From Abditibacteriota bacterium (lineage in GTDB: Bacteria > Armatimonadota > UBA5829): 14,809 nucleotides of DNA. The position numbers and the translations under genes are program-made. The stretch is taken from positions 1-14,809 of the forward strand of contig JAGDDM010000254.1 in the NCBI GenBank assembly GCA_017958015.1, given 5' to 3'. The notes below the pieces were generated by a model. That model made no database searches and had not been told where the DNA came from. It saw only the letters and a program-made list of their open reading frames with translations. The first letter of the stretch is position 1; every line of letters begins with the position of its first letter. Below, piece by piece: positions 1-7,590 of this stretch.

Positions 1-204
1 CGCTTCCACGTCGTTGGACTTTATGATATTTCTCATAAGGTCCTTGTCGCCGAAGTCTCCCACAACAAGTTCCGCTCCGCTTACGGCGCCCTTGTGTCCC
101 GCGGAAAGGTCGTCGATAACGATAACTTTCTCGCCGCTTTCGACAAGGCGTTTTACGGTGTGGCTGCCCACATAACCGGCTCCGCCGGTAACAAGAATCG
201 ACAT
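1..204 (-). CDS. galE: UDP-glucose 4-epimerase-like protein, N-terminal part (cut by window edge)
   Basis: Sixty-eight codons are visible, running off the left edge. The protein starts MSILVTGGAGYVGSH, a Rossmann NAD-binding loop (TGGAGYVGSH) typical of extended short-chain dehydrogenases of the GalE type. It continues with VIVIDDLSAGHKGAV (residues about 28-42), where the acidic end of beta-2 (IDDLS) binds the NAD ribose and matches the GalE 'D-N/D-L-S-x-G' signature. GalE interconverts UDP-glucose and UDP-galactose in the cytoplasm and feeds surface polysaccharide synthesis. The start is supported by a strong AAAGGAG site a few bases upstream. The gene has its own promoter and follows the terminator of the pump operon, so it is probably a separate transcription unit. 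Related nucleotide-sugar epimerases cannot be excluded because the substrate-binding half is missing. Confidence 0.88.
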   Translation of the reverse strand, partial: MSILVTGGAGYVGSHTVKRLVESGEKVIVIDDLSAGHKGAVSGAELVVGDFGDKDLMRNIIKSNDVEA

Positions 205-220
205 TTCTGTTTCTCCTTTC

Positions 221-236
221 GTGTGCCGACGCACAC
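221..236 (-). promoter_or_regulatory. Small hairpin in the 5' leader of the GalE-like gene
   Basis: Arms GTGTGC (221-226) and GCACAC (231-236) pair perfectly around a 4-base loop. They lie just before the AAAGGAG ribosome site of the GalE-like gene and downstream of its -10 element. The hairpin may only protect the transcript 5' end. No known riboswitch is recognised. Confidence 0.35.
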
Positions 237-244
237 ATACATAA

Positions 245-273
245 ATTATACCACTAATCGGGTTATAATGCAA
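245..273 (-). promoter_or_regulatory. Sigma-70-type promoter for the GalE-like gene (extended -10)
   Basis: On the minus strand TATAAT (complement of 245-250) is preceded by TGG, giving an extended -10 (TGnTATAAT). A weak -35, TTGCAT (complement of 268-273), sits 17 bp upstream. The -35 overlaps the T-run of the preceding terminator, so the two transcription units are packed end to end. Confidence 0.55.
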
Positions 274-294
274 AAAAGCCCGACATTAGTCGGG
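272..294 (-). terminator. Rho-independent terminator of the pump operon
   Basis: On the minus strand CCCGAC (294-289), a TAAT loop and GTCGGG form a 6-bp GC-rich stem, followed by C and TTTTTT (277-272). It lies about 180 bases past the permease stop, with repeat element A in between, and ends the minus-strand operon before the GalE-like gene. The plus strand lacks a T-run, so it works in one direction only. Confidence 0.75.
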
Positions 295-325
295 AAAAGG
301 GATAAAGCCGAAACGGCAGAGGTTT

Positions 326-469
326 CAGGTGCCGGGTGCCGGGTGCCGGCGATGGTGTTTCGCTATCGCGAAACGGATTATAAAACCCGCATTGCAATGT
401 GGGTTGGTAGAATCCGTCGGCTTTGCCGACACATTCCCTGGCCCCTGACCCCTGACACCTGGCCCCTAT
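326..469 (+). repeat. Structured interspersed repeat, copy A (heptamer arms plus hairpin core)
   Basis: The left arm is a 7-bp array (CAGGTGC, CGGGTGC, CGGGTGC, 326-346). The core at 354-435 starts with hairpin 1, GTTTCGC (357-363) with GCGAAAC (368-374), loop TATC. Then GGATT (375-379) can pair with AATCC (411-415), enclosing AACCC (384-388) with GGGTT (401-405) and the palindrome CATTGCAATG (390-399). Hairpin 2 is GTCGGC (416-421) with GCCGAC (425-430). The right arm is another 7-bp array (CCCTGGC, CCCTGAC, CCCTGAC, ACCTGGC, about 437-464). The core is closely matched, in inverted orientation, by copy B at 14646-14796. There is no open reading frame and no transposase. It sits in the 3' untranslated region of the pump operon, starting within a few bases of the permease stop. 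Confidence 0.85.
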
Positions 470-473
470 TTAA

Positions 474-1685
474 TTATTCATACCTCAGACATTCGATCGG
501 ATCCAGCTGCGACGCCTTCTTCGCCGGGTAGTAGCCGAAGAAGATGCCCACCATGCAGGAAAAGCCGAAGGACATGAGGATGGACCACACGGAGACGGAG
601 GCGGTGAAGGTGGACAGCGCGCTCATGATTTGCGACACGCCCACGCCGAAGATGATACCGATTATGCCGCCCACGATGGAGAGCATAAGGGACTCGATGA
701 GGAACTGGCTTTGAATGTTGCTGTTCTTGGCCCCCAGGGCCTTGCGGATACCTATCTCCTTTGTGCGCTCCGTGACGGACACAAGCATGATGTTCATAAC
801 GCCGATGCCGCCCACGAGAAGGGACACGCAGGCGATGCCGCCCAAAAGGAGGGTAAAGGTCTGGGAAGTCTGGTTCGCCATCTCCATAATCTCGTTCTGG
901 TTGAAGATTCTGAAGTCGTCGTCCTCCGGGTTCTTAATCTTATGCTCCTTGCGCAGAATCTTGTTAATCTGGGCCTCGGCGGTGTTCATTTTGGACATAT
1001 CCGTAGCCTGAACGTTGATATTCCCGAGGTATTTGGTGCCCATAAGCCGCCGCATGGCGGTGGTGAGGGGGATAATGATAATGTCGTCCTGGTTCATGAA
1101 GCCGCTGGAGCCCTTGGACTTCAACAGTCCCACAACCTCGAACTTGATACCCTTTATGCTTATGGTCTTGCCCACGGGAGTCATCTCGCCGAAGAGAGTC
1201 TCCGCGGTGGTGGGGCCGATAACCGCCACCTTTTTGATACCCTTCACGTCGTTATCCCGAATGAATCTGCCCTTTTCCACGGTGTAGTTGCGGATGTCGG
1301 CGTACTCGGGAGTTGTGCCGTAGATGGAGGTGTTGGTATTGTTGTTGGCGTACTTAACCTGGGCGGAGGTCTGAACCTGGGGGGCCAGTTTGCCTATGGC
1401 GCTGGCCTTGCGCAGGGCCTCCACGTCGGAGAGTGTGAGGCTCTGCATACTGCCCATACCGCCCCGGACGCCGCCGTTTCTGGACTGTCCGGACATGATG
1501 GTCAGGTTGTTTGTGCCCATGCTCTGAATGCTGCTCATCATGGATTCCTTGGCGCCGGAAGCCAGAGCCAGCATACATATGACCGCTCCCACGCCGATGA
1601 TGATACCCAGCATGGTGAGGGCCGCCCTCGTCTTGTTGGCAACGATACTCTCAAGGGCGAGGATTATACTTTCGGTTATGTTCAT
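474..1685 (-). CDS. MacB/FtsX-type ABC transporter permease
   Basis: This 403-residue protein has the layout of a split MacB permease. One N-terminal membrane segment (about 21-43, after NKTRAALTMLGI) is followed by a large periplasmic domain (about 45-270) and three C-terminal membrane segments (about 276-300, 328-350, 366-388). The FtsX/MacB hallmark RTKEIGIRKALGA (307-319) follows the second segment, and the C-terminus LRYE is typical of the family. MacB permeases use ATP to drive periplasmic substrates or lipoproteins through the adaptor-TolC duct rather than carrying them across the inner membrane. The start overlaps the ATPase stop by 4 bases (ATGA), with AGGAGG upstream, implying coupled translation. 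The periplasmic loop has a short Gly/Arg/Met stretch (about 66-81). The substrate is unknown: macrolides, peptides and lipoproteins are all possible. Confidence 0.93.
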   Translation of the reverse strand: MNITESIILALESIVANKTRAALTMLGIIIGVGAVICMLALASGAKESMMSSIQSMGTNNLTIMSGQSRNGGVRGGMGSMQSLTLSDVEALRKASAIGKLAPQVQTSAQVKYANNNTNTSIYGTTPEYADIRNYTVEKGRFIRDNDVKGIKKVAVIGPTTAETLFGEMTPVGKTISIKGIKFEVVGLLKSKGSSGFMNQDDIIIIPLTTAMRRLMGTKYLGNINVQATDMSKMNTAEAQINKILRKEHKIKNPEDDDFRIFNQNEIMEMANQTSQTFTLLLGGIACVSLLVGGIGVMNIMLVSVTERTKEIGIRKALGAKNSNIQSQFLIESLMLSIVGGIIGIIFGVGVSQIMSALSTFTASVSVWSILMSFGFSCMVGIFFGYYPAKKASQLDPIECLRYE

Positions 1686-2413
1686 GTATGTTCCTCCTCC
1701 GGAAGCGTCGCCAAAACGTCCCGGGCGTCAATCTGCTCGGTGACTTTCTCGTCGGAGACTATTCTGCCGTCTCGGAATCTGACGATTCGCTGAGTGTGCC
1801 GGGCGATGTCCTCCTCATGGGTCACCATAATGAGGGTCTTGCCCTCCCGGTGAAGCTCCTGAAAGATGGCCATGATTTCCTCGCTCATGCGGGTATCCAA
1901 GTTGCCGGTGGGCTCGTCGCCGAAGATAATCACAGGGTCGGTGACGATGGCTCTGGCGATGGCCACTCTCTGCTGCTGACCGCCGGAGAGTTCGTTGGGC
2001 TTGTGGTCCGCCCGCTTCTCCAGTCCCACGTGGGCAATGGCCTTCAGCGCCCGTTCTTTGATGTCCTTGGCGCCGGGGGTGTACTGCAGGGGAAGCATCA
2101 CCTGCTTCAGGACCGTCCGCCGGGGAATAAGGTTGAAGGTCTGGAACACGAAGCCTATTTTGCGGTTTCTTATCTCCGCCAGTTGGTCGTCGTCCATGTC
2201 CGCCACCTCTTTGCCGTCCAGAAGGTATGATGAGCCCTCCGCCGGCTTGTCGAGACAGCCGAGAATATTCATGAACGTTGACTTGCCGGAGCCGGAGGGG
2301 CCCATGATTGCCACGAACTCACCCTCCTCCACCTTGAGGGACACGTCCTTCAGGGCGTGGAGCACCGTATCGCCCATAACGTAGGTTTTGTTTAAGTGCT
2401 TAACGTCTATCAT
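1682..2413 (-). CDS. ABC transporter ATP-binding protein, LolD/MacB class
   Basis: This 243-residue cytoplasmic ATPase has the full motif set: A-loop Tyr11, Walker A GPSGSGKST (38-46), Q-loop Gln91, signature LSGGQQQRVAIARA (142-155), Walker B VIIFGDE (161-167), D-loop NLDT and switch His199. The DEPTGNLD sequence and the length are typical of the MacB/LolD group, which powers FtsX-type permeases. In E. coli MacB the ATPase and permease are one chain; here they are separate genes with a 4-base overlap. The gap from the adaptor gene is 9 bases. Only a weak AGG, part of the adaptor stop region, lies in front of the ATG, so translation may rely on coupling. The start MIDVKHLNKTY matches the family beginning. 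A C-terminal tail of about 25 residues follows the last core strand. Confidence 0.94.
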   Translation of the reverse strand: MIDVKHLNKTYVMGDTVLHALKDVSLKVEEGEFVAIMGPSGSGKSTFMNILGCLDKPAEGSSYLLDGKEVADMDDDQLAEIRNRKIGFVFQTFNLIPRRTVLKQVMLPLQYTPGAKDIKERALKAIAHVGLEKRADHKPNELSGGQQQRVAIARAIVTDPVIIFGDEPTGNLDTRMSEEIMAIFQELHREGKTLIMVTHEEDIARHTQRIVRFRDGRIVSDEKVTEQIDARDVLATLPEEEHT

Positions 2414-2422
2414 TAGGTGAGC

Positions 2423-4264
2423 CTAAAACATTCTCGGACCGCCCCGGCGGCGGTTGTTGTTGCCGGAGCCGAACATGTCCAGAGTGGCGTCGGGAACCAA
2501 AATGAAGTCTCCCTCATTCAGGCCGCTCTTAATCTCCGTGTTGTCGTCGCCCACAACGCCGATTTCGATAATCTTCTTCTCCACGGTTACGCCCTTGGGC
2601 AAACCGCCGGGAGCGCCCTTGCCGGATCTACCCATGCCGGAGGGGGCTCCGGAAGGTCTACCCATGCCGGAAGGTCTTCCGCCGCCGGAGGGCATCTGGC
2701 CGGGCTTCATTCCCTTGGGCATACCCTTGGGACCCCTGCCGGATTTCATCATTTCCTCCGGGGACTTCATGCCCTTCAAAACCTGAACCTGGGCGCCTTC
2801 GTCGGTCATGGTAACCGCCTCGCTGGGCAGATAGAGGGCGTCCTCAACCTTTTCCACAATAAAGTCGCAGGTGGCGTTCATATCCGGCTTCAGGCGGTTG
2901 TCAGTCTGGGCGATTTCCACGGTGACCGGGATGCTTGTTACGTTCTGTTCCGATGTGGCCATAGGGGCGATCTTCACCACTTTGCCCTTGAACTGCTCGT
3001 CCTCGTAGGCGTCAACGGTGACTTCCACGTCCTGACCCATTTTGACCTTGGCGATGTCCGTCTCATCCACGTTCACCTCAACCTGCATGCGGGTGATGTC
3101 GGCGATGTCGACGATGGTGATACCCTTGCCGCTGTTACCCATGGAGGAACGACCGGCGGTGACAACGGAACCCACTTCCGCGTATTTGGCTATGACGACG
3201 CCGTCGCGGGGAGCCTTGATGTCGGTGTAACCCAACTGGGTTTTGGCCTTGTCCAGGGCCGCTCTCGATTTGACGGTCTGGGCCTCAGCCTGGCGGATGG
3301 AATCTTCTCTCATCTGATCCTCATAGACGCCGGATTTGGCGGATATGAGGGCGGCCTTTGCCTGAGCCACGCTTGCCTTGGCGGAAGCCAGCTCCTGCCG
3401 CTTAATCTCAATCTGAACCTTGTTGGCGTTGGCGACCTTCAGGGCTGACTGAGCGTTGGTAACTCTCGCTTCCGCCGCCTTTACGGTCTGGTTGCACTCG
3501 TCGTTTACGGTGTCGTATGTCTTCTTTGCGGAATCGAGGCGGGCTTTGGCGGATTGATAGGACTCGCTGGCCGCGTCGAAATCACTCTTGGAGATATATC
3601 CCTTGGCCTGAAGCTCTTTTTTGCGGGCGTAGTCGTTCTCCGCCTTCTCGAAGGCGGCCTGAGCCTCGTTGTAGGAAGCCTTGGCGGAAGCCAGACGCTG
3701 GGGCACCGTGGCCTTTTTGGTCTGTTCCAGAGCCGCCTGGGCGTCCGCAAGATTCGTCTTGGCCTGATTGATGTTCTCGGCGGTGATGGTGGGCTGCACG
3801 TTGTACTCGTACTGAGCCTGATTGAGCCGCTTCTCCGCCGCCGCCAGAGCCTGCTTGGCGTTTTCGATGTTGGACTGGGTCTTTATGACCTGCATGTCCC
3901 TGTTCTGCTTGGCGGAGTCAAGATTAGCCTGGGAGCTTCTGTTGTCCGCCTCCGCCTGCTCAAGGTCGGCCTTCAGGTCGCTGGGATCTATCCGGGCGAT
4001 GACCTGTCCGGCCTTCACCATGTCGCCCTCGTCAACGGTCATTTCCACAATCTCGCCGCCCACGTTGGAGCTGAGGTTGATGGTGGTAATGGGGGTGAGG
4101 ACGCCGGTGGCGGATACGGTGGAGGCTACTCTGCCCCTCTGTACCCGGGTTATCTCGCCGGTGGGAGTTTCTTCGGTCTGCTTGTGGGCGTTCTTCCAAA
4201 GGAAAAATCCCGCCGCCGCCGCTATGACTAACGCGGGGATTATGAATTTTTTAATCTTTTTCAT
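2423..4264 (-). CDS. MacA/HlyD-type periplasmic adaptor with a low-complexity insertion
   Basis: At 613 residues this is much longer than MacA (about 370). A signal anchor (about 5-23) is followed by a first lipoyl half (TINLSSNVGGEIVEM, 61-75) and a very long Ala-rich coiled-coil hairpin (about 96-344). The second lipoyl half contains DIKAPRDGVVIAKY (348-361), and beta-barrel and membrane-proximal domains follow. The coiled-coil tip carries Arg214, Leu218 and Ser225 with R-x3-L-x6-S spacing, the RLS motif that docks TolC channels; this fits the TolC-like gene just upstream. A Met/Gly/Pro/Arg-rich insertion (about 498-558, for example GRPSGMGRPSG) interrupts the last domain, and the C-terminus is Asn/Arg/Gly-rich. 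The start codon has a perfect AAAGGAGG site inside the end of the TolC-like gene, with a 14-base overlap. The adaptor should bridge the permease and outer-membrane channel. Confidence 0.92.
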   Translation of the reverse strand: MKKIKKFIIPALVIAAAAGFFLWKNAHKQTEETPTGEITRVQRGRVASTVSATGVLTPITTINLSSNVGGEIVEMTVDEGDMVKAGQVIARIDPSDLKADLEQAEADNRSSQANLDSAKQNRDMQVIKTQSNIENAKQALAAAEKRLNQAQYEYNVQPTITAENINQAKTNLADAQAALEQTKKATVPQRLASAKASYNEAQAAFEKAENDYARKKELQAKGYISKSDFDAASESYQSAKARLDSAKKTYDTVNDECNQTVKAAEARVTNAQSALKVANANKVQIEIKRQELASAKASVAQAKAALISAKSGVYEDQMREDSIRQAEAQTVKSRAALDKAKTQLGYTDIKAPRDGVVIAKYAEVGSVVTAGRSSMGNSGKGITIVDIADITRMQVEVNVDETDIAKVKMGQDVEVTVDAYEDEQFKGKVVKIAPMATSEQNVTSIPVTVEIAQTDNRLKPDMNATCDFIVEKVEDALYLPSEAVTMTDEGAQVQVLKGMKSPEEMMKSGRGPKGMPKGMKPGQMPSGGGRPSGMGRPSGAPSGMGRSGKGAPGGLPKGVTVEKKIIEIGVVGDDNTEIKSGLNEGDFILVPDATLDMFGSGNNNRRRGGPRMF

Positions 4265-5549
4265 TTGCCGCCTCCTTTATCTCCTTGTCCTCAATTATCG
4301 TGGGGTCTATCTCAAGGTCGCCCACGGCATACTCCAACGACGCCAGAGCGATGCAATAGTCGTAGCGTGCGTCCACGTCGTTTGTCTTGGCCGTTATAAG
4401 CTGCTGTTCCGCGTTCAAAAGGTCCAGAGCTATGCCCAGACCCTGAGCGTACCGCTCTTTCTGGGCTTCGTAGTTCTTCTCCGCCGACTTCAGAGCCGCT
4501 TGGGTTGCCGTCAGCTTTTCGGAACAGTTCACAACTTCCATATAAGCGTCCGCGACATCACCCCGGACATCGATATCCAGCTGAGCGAGACGCAGCTCGG
4601 TATTGGCCTTGTCAATCTTCGCCTGAGTCAGGGCCGCCTTGTTGGCGCCGCCGTCGAATACGTCAAAGGAAAGACCGCCGAGAACGGTGAGGCCGTGTTC
4701 GTTGTAGCCGCCGTGGATGGACTGTTCGTAATCCGCCGTCAGAGTGGGCCGAATTGAGCGGTTGATTTTGGCCCGTTTCACCTTCTCGTCGGCCACCTTG
4801 GACGCCGCCAGATACTGCCTGATGTCAGGCCGAACCTCAAGGGCCTTGGCCATGCACTCCTCAAGGGAACCGTAGGGGTTGTCCGCGGGAGCGGCTTCAA
4901 CCACGTCGAAATCCTTGTCCGGGGACTCGCCCAAAAGAGAAAGGAGAGCTATGGAACCGGAGCGGACGCTGTTCTGCGCCGTCAGGCTGTTCACCTTGGC
5001 TGAAGCGAGATTCGCCTCGATGGGATATTTGTCCACGGGAGCGGCAACTCCAACCTCCACCTGAGCGTTGATCTGATCAAGAAGGTTTTGGTTGTACTCG
5101 GCGTCGATCTTCGTTACATCAAGACGATTTTTCGCCCGAAGGAAAGAGTAGTACGCCCTCTTCACATCGTACGTCACCGTCTGGAAGTTGCGAATCTCCG
5201 CGAACTCCGACTGCTCCACGCCGTACTTGGCGCCCCGAACGTTCGATTCCCGAATGCCGCCGTCGTAGATATTCTGACTTATCGATATGGCGGTGCCGTT
5301 GCGGTGCTGGGAGAGAACGCCGTGGTTTGAGGTGAGGAAGTTGTTCCGCACGGAAACCTGGGGGTAGTAGCCGCTTTTGGCGGTCTTGACGCTCTGCTCG
5401 GAGCTCAGGACGCTGTTGCGGGAGGTAAGAATGTTGTAGTTGGCTTTGTAGGCGCGCTCAAGGCACTCGTCCAGAGTGACCGTCTCGCAGAAAACGGGCA
5501 GAGCCGTAAACGCCGCGAGAGCCGCCGTAAGGCAGAGTTTAATCTTCAT
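4251..5549 (-). CDS. TolC-family outer-membrane efflux protein
   Basis: The protein has 432 residues from the chosen ATG. A signal peptide (KIKLCLTAALAAFTALPVF) leads into TVTLDECLERAYKANYNI, the usual start of the outer-membrane efflux protein fold. Two internally repeated helical halves follow, and a late segment (YAQGLGIALDLLNAEQQL) matches the family pattern of a conserved G-x2-xxLDLL-xAxxxL helix. The trimer would form the outer-membrane channel and periplasmic tunnel. A longer reading from GTG at 5558 is possible, but the AAAGG site overlaps that codon and sits 8 bases before the ATG at 5549, so the shorter start is preferred. The gene overlaps the adaptor gene by 14 bases and follows the oxidoreductase by 37 bases, so it is in the same operon. 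The mature N-terminus is uncertain: a Cys lies near the cleavage region but there is no clear lipobox. Confidence 0.92.
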   Translation of the reverse strand: MKIKLCLTAALAAFTALPVFCETVTLDECLERAYKANYNILTSRNSVLSSEQSVKTAKSGYYPQVSVRNNFLTSNHGVLSQHRNGTAISISQNIYDGGIRESNVRGAKYGVEQSEFAEIRNFQTVTYDVKRAYYSFLRAKNRLDVTKIDAEYNQNLLDQINAQVEVGVAAPVDKYPIEANLASAKVNSLTAQNSVRSGSIALLSLLGESPDKDFDVVEAAPADNPYGSLEECMAKALEVRPDIRQYLAASKVADEKVKRAKINRSIRPTLTADYEQSIHGGYNEHGLTVLGGLSFDVFDGGANKAALTQAKIDKANTELRLAQLDIDVRGDVADAYMEVVNCSEKLTATQAALKSAEKNYEAQKERYAQGLGIALDLLNAEQQLITAKTNDVDARYDYCIALASLEYAVGDLEIDPTIIEDKEIKEAANEKD

Positions 5550-5586
5550 ACGCTTCACCTTTCGTTTGGGTTTTTAACCTATCTTC

Positions 5587-6861
5587 TTAACCCTGAACTT
5601 TCTTTATGTACTCATCCACATCCACAATCGTACCCGTCAATCTCGCCTCTTCGGCGGCGAAGGTGATAAGGTGGTTGTAGCAGGATTCTTCTATGGTGGG
5701 AACGGATTTTCCGGTGTAGATTCCGGCGAGATAGTCGTAGAAATCCACGATGATTCCGCCGTCACCGCCGCCGTGGCCCCCGTTCATGCCGTCCGCGGCG
5801 GTGAGGGGCACCGTTTCCGTCTCCCGGGTTTTGAAATCGAACAACTTCACGGGGCTCTCGCCGTCCATGGCGGCGTGAACCTCGCCCTTGGTTCCCATGA
5901 TGTGGATATGCCTGCCGCCCTTGTTGAAGGCGTTCATGCTGAAGGTAACGGTGACGCCGCCGTCGAAGAGCATATTCACCGTCTGGTGGTCCACGACGTC
6001 GTTGTCGCACTTAAATACGCACCGGCCGTAGGGGTCGTGGGTCACCGCCTCCGCCATCATCTCCTTGGTGGGAATAACCTGCCTGGTGATGTCCTTGCCG
6101 AACCAGGAAACGGGCTCGCAGGTCATGTAGACTTTGTCCACGTGGTAGGGGCACTCCTCCGCCGCGGGACAACCCTGCACGCAGTAGTCGGGAGCGCCCT
6201 CGGGAGCGTTTTCTTTTGTGAAATAGGATAGGGTTCCGAAGGACTGAACCTTGCGGCACTTCTTGCCCAGCAGCCACTGGAGAATGTCGAAGTCGTGGCA
6301 GGATTTCTGGAGGAGCATAAAGGAGCTTCTGCCCTCGTTCCCCCACTTGCCTCGGACGAAGCTGTGGGTCTGGTGCACGTTGCCCACGCACTCCTCGTGA
6401 TTAATTGACATAACCTCACCCAGCCTGCCGCTGTCGATGAGGTTTTTGAGGCAGTTGAATATGTCGGTGTAGCGCAGAACGGTGCCGAGAACGACTTTCA
6501 CGTTGTTTGCCACCGCTCTGTCTCTGACGGCCACGCAGTCCTCCGGCGTGGACGCGATGGGCTTCTCCAGGAGCATATCGTAGCCCAGGTCCGCAGCGAT
6601 CAGAGCCGGCGCGGTGTGATCCCGATCCATGGTGGTGATGACCGCGGCGTCGGCGATTTTGCCGAGGGCCAAAAGGTCCTTCCAATGGGTGAAACACCGC
6701 TCCTCGGGGATGTTATGCTTTGCGCGCACATACTCCCGTCTGTTGTCGATGGGTTCCGCCACGGCCACAACCTCAAACTTCTCCGGCATGGTGCCCATGA
6801 TGTCCGTGTAGATGAGACCTCTGTCTCCGGCTCCGATGAGTATAACTTTTATTTTCTTCAA
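5587..6861 (-). CDS. Gfo/Idh/MocA-family oxidoreductase (TTG start)
   Basis: This 424-residue cytoplasmic NAD(P)-dependent dehydrogenase has a Rossmann loop GAGDRG (10-15), the family motif EKP (99-101), and the catalytic-region sequence CHDFDILQWL (188-197) with His189 as likely catalytic base. A second domain follows the usual alpha/beta layout, with the glycine-rich NGGHGGGDGG near 361-370. Cysteines at 227, 231, 237 and 248, and at 281 and 285, form two clusters that could hold a metal; I have seen such clusters in some family members but cannot assign a role. The start must be TTG: an in-frame TAA lies two codons upstream and the next Met is beyond the NAD loop. An AGGGA site precedes it. 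The gene lies 19 bases after a Spy-like gene and before the TolC-like gene. The substrate, probably a sugar or inositol derivative, is unknown, and a link to efflux is not obvious. Confidence 0.9.
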   Translation of the reverse strand: MKKIKVILIGAGDRGLIYTDIMGTMPEKFEVVAVAEPIDNRREYVRAKHNIPEERCFTHWKDLLALGKIADAAVITTMDRDHTAPALIAADLGYDMLLEKPIASTPEDCVAVRDRAVANNVKVVLGTVLRYTDIFNCLKNLIDSGRLGEVMSINHEECVGNVHQTHSFVRGKWGNEGRSSFMLLQKSCHDFDILQWLLGKKCRKVQSFGTLSYFTKENAPEGAPDYCVQGCPAAEECPYHVDKVYMTCEPVSWFGKDITRQVIPTKEMMAEAVTHDPYGRCVFKCDNDVVDHQTVNMLFDGGVTVTFSMNAFNKGGRHIHIMGTKGEVHAAMDGESPVKLFDFKTRETETVPLTAADGMNGGHGGGDGGIIVDFYDYLAGIYTGKSVPTIEESCYNHLITFAAEEARLTGTIVDVDEYIKKVQG

Positions 6862-6880
6862 AACTTACTTCCCTATGAGG

Positions 6881-7561
6881 CTAATTTTTTTCGGGTCGGC
6901 CTCTCCTCGGCATGTCCCTAAGCTTCGCCACGCCCTCTTTGCCCAGAACGCCGCGAATCTCGTTCCATTCCCTCAGCAGCGCCCTGTCCCGCTCCGTCCG
7001 CGCCTTGGTGTACTCGTCAAGGGCGGCTTTCGCGGCGGCCTCGCTGTAGGAATCGGAGCAGAGAGTCTCCCGAAACTTCCCTCCGGCGTCTCTCACCTTT
7101 TCGTCAAGGCTGCCGACGGTTTCCTCATACTTGTTTATTATACCGGAAATTTTTTCTCTTTGCACGGAAGTGAGACCCAAATTTTCGGAAAATCTCTCGT
7201 TGCCCATAAATCTTATCATCATAAGGGCCCTGTCCGCGCTCATTCCGAAGCCTTTGCCCGGAGCGGGACCATGACCCTTAAAGGGTTTGTCGCCTTTCGT
7301 TTGGGACCTCTCGGGCTTCTTCTCCGGCTTGACATCGGTTTTTTTCTTCTCTTCCGGTTTTTTCGCCTCTTCCGTTTTTTCTTCCGGTTTCGCTTCCTCC
7401 ACGGTAACCGGAGTCTCGATAGCCGGCTCCTCGGCAACAACGGCGCTCTCGGGAACCTTCGACTCGGCGGTGTTTACTTTGTACACGCAAAAACCGGCCA
7501 CACCGAGAACAAGCAGCGATAAAGCGGATATTATAATCTTCTTCTTCATAATTTTACCCAT
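6881..7561 (-). CDS. Spy/CpxP-like (LTxxQ) periplasmic protein with charged linker
   Basis: The 226 residues begin with an N-terminal signal peptide or anchor (about 6-27). A Lys/Glu/Pro-rich linker (about 45-92, with repeated EEKxE and KPEK units) follows, then a helical domain (about 105-215) with LTSVQ at 130-134. It aligns by eye to the neighbouring protein at 7731-8396 across F/NL-LT-x2-Q, F-x3-L-x2-D-x-Y, and R-x-W-x2-(I/V)R-x-VL, so the two are paralogues. The second LTxxQ is degraded to LGKEG here. Spy/CpxP proteins are periplasmic chaperones or sensors of envelope and metal stress. Two starts are possible (7561 and Met5 at 7549); neither has a good ribosome site because a hairpin of repeat C (7569-7584) occupies the upstream DNA. 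The linker may span the periplasm or touch peptidoglycan. Confidence 0.8.
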   Translation of the reverse strand: MGKIMKKKIIISALSLLVLGVAGFCVYKVNTAESKVPESAVVAEEPAIETPVTVEEAKPEEKTEEAKKPEEKKKTDVKPEKKPERSQTKGDKPFKGHGPAPGKGFGMSADRALMMIRFMGNERFSENLGLTSVQREKISGIINKYEETVGSLDEKVRDAGGKFRETLCSDSYSEAAAKAALDEYTKARTERDRALLREWNEIRGVLGKEGVAKLRDMPRRGRPEKN

Positions 7562-7590
7562 CTAATCCGTCGCCGACAGGCGACACATTA

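Noticed and set aside
326..469. Repeat A considered as an insertion sequence or a tRNA-like gene
   Set aside because: There is no transposase frame, and no acceptor stem, T-loop motif or anticodon arm in a cloverleaf order.
630..1793. Plus-strand open frame of 387 codons opposite the permease and ATPase genes
   Set aside because: His/Asp/Gly-rich composition typical of antisense reading of membrane-protein codons. The minus strand encodes clear ABC permease and ATPase motifs.
5550..5558. GTG start for the TolC-like gene
   Set aside because: The Shine-Dalgarno bases overlap this codon. The ATG three codons later has the correct 8-base spacing.
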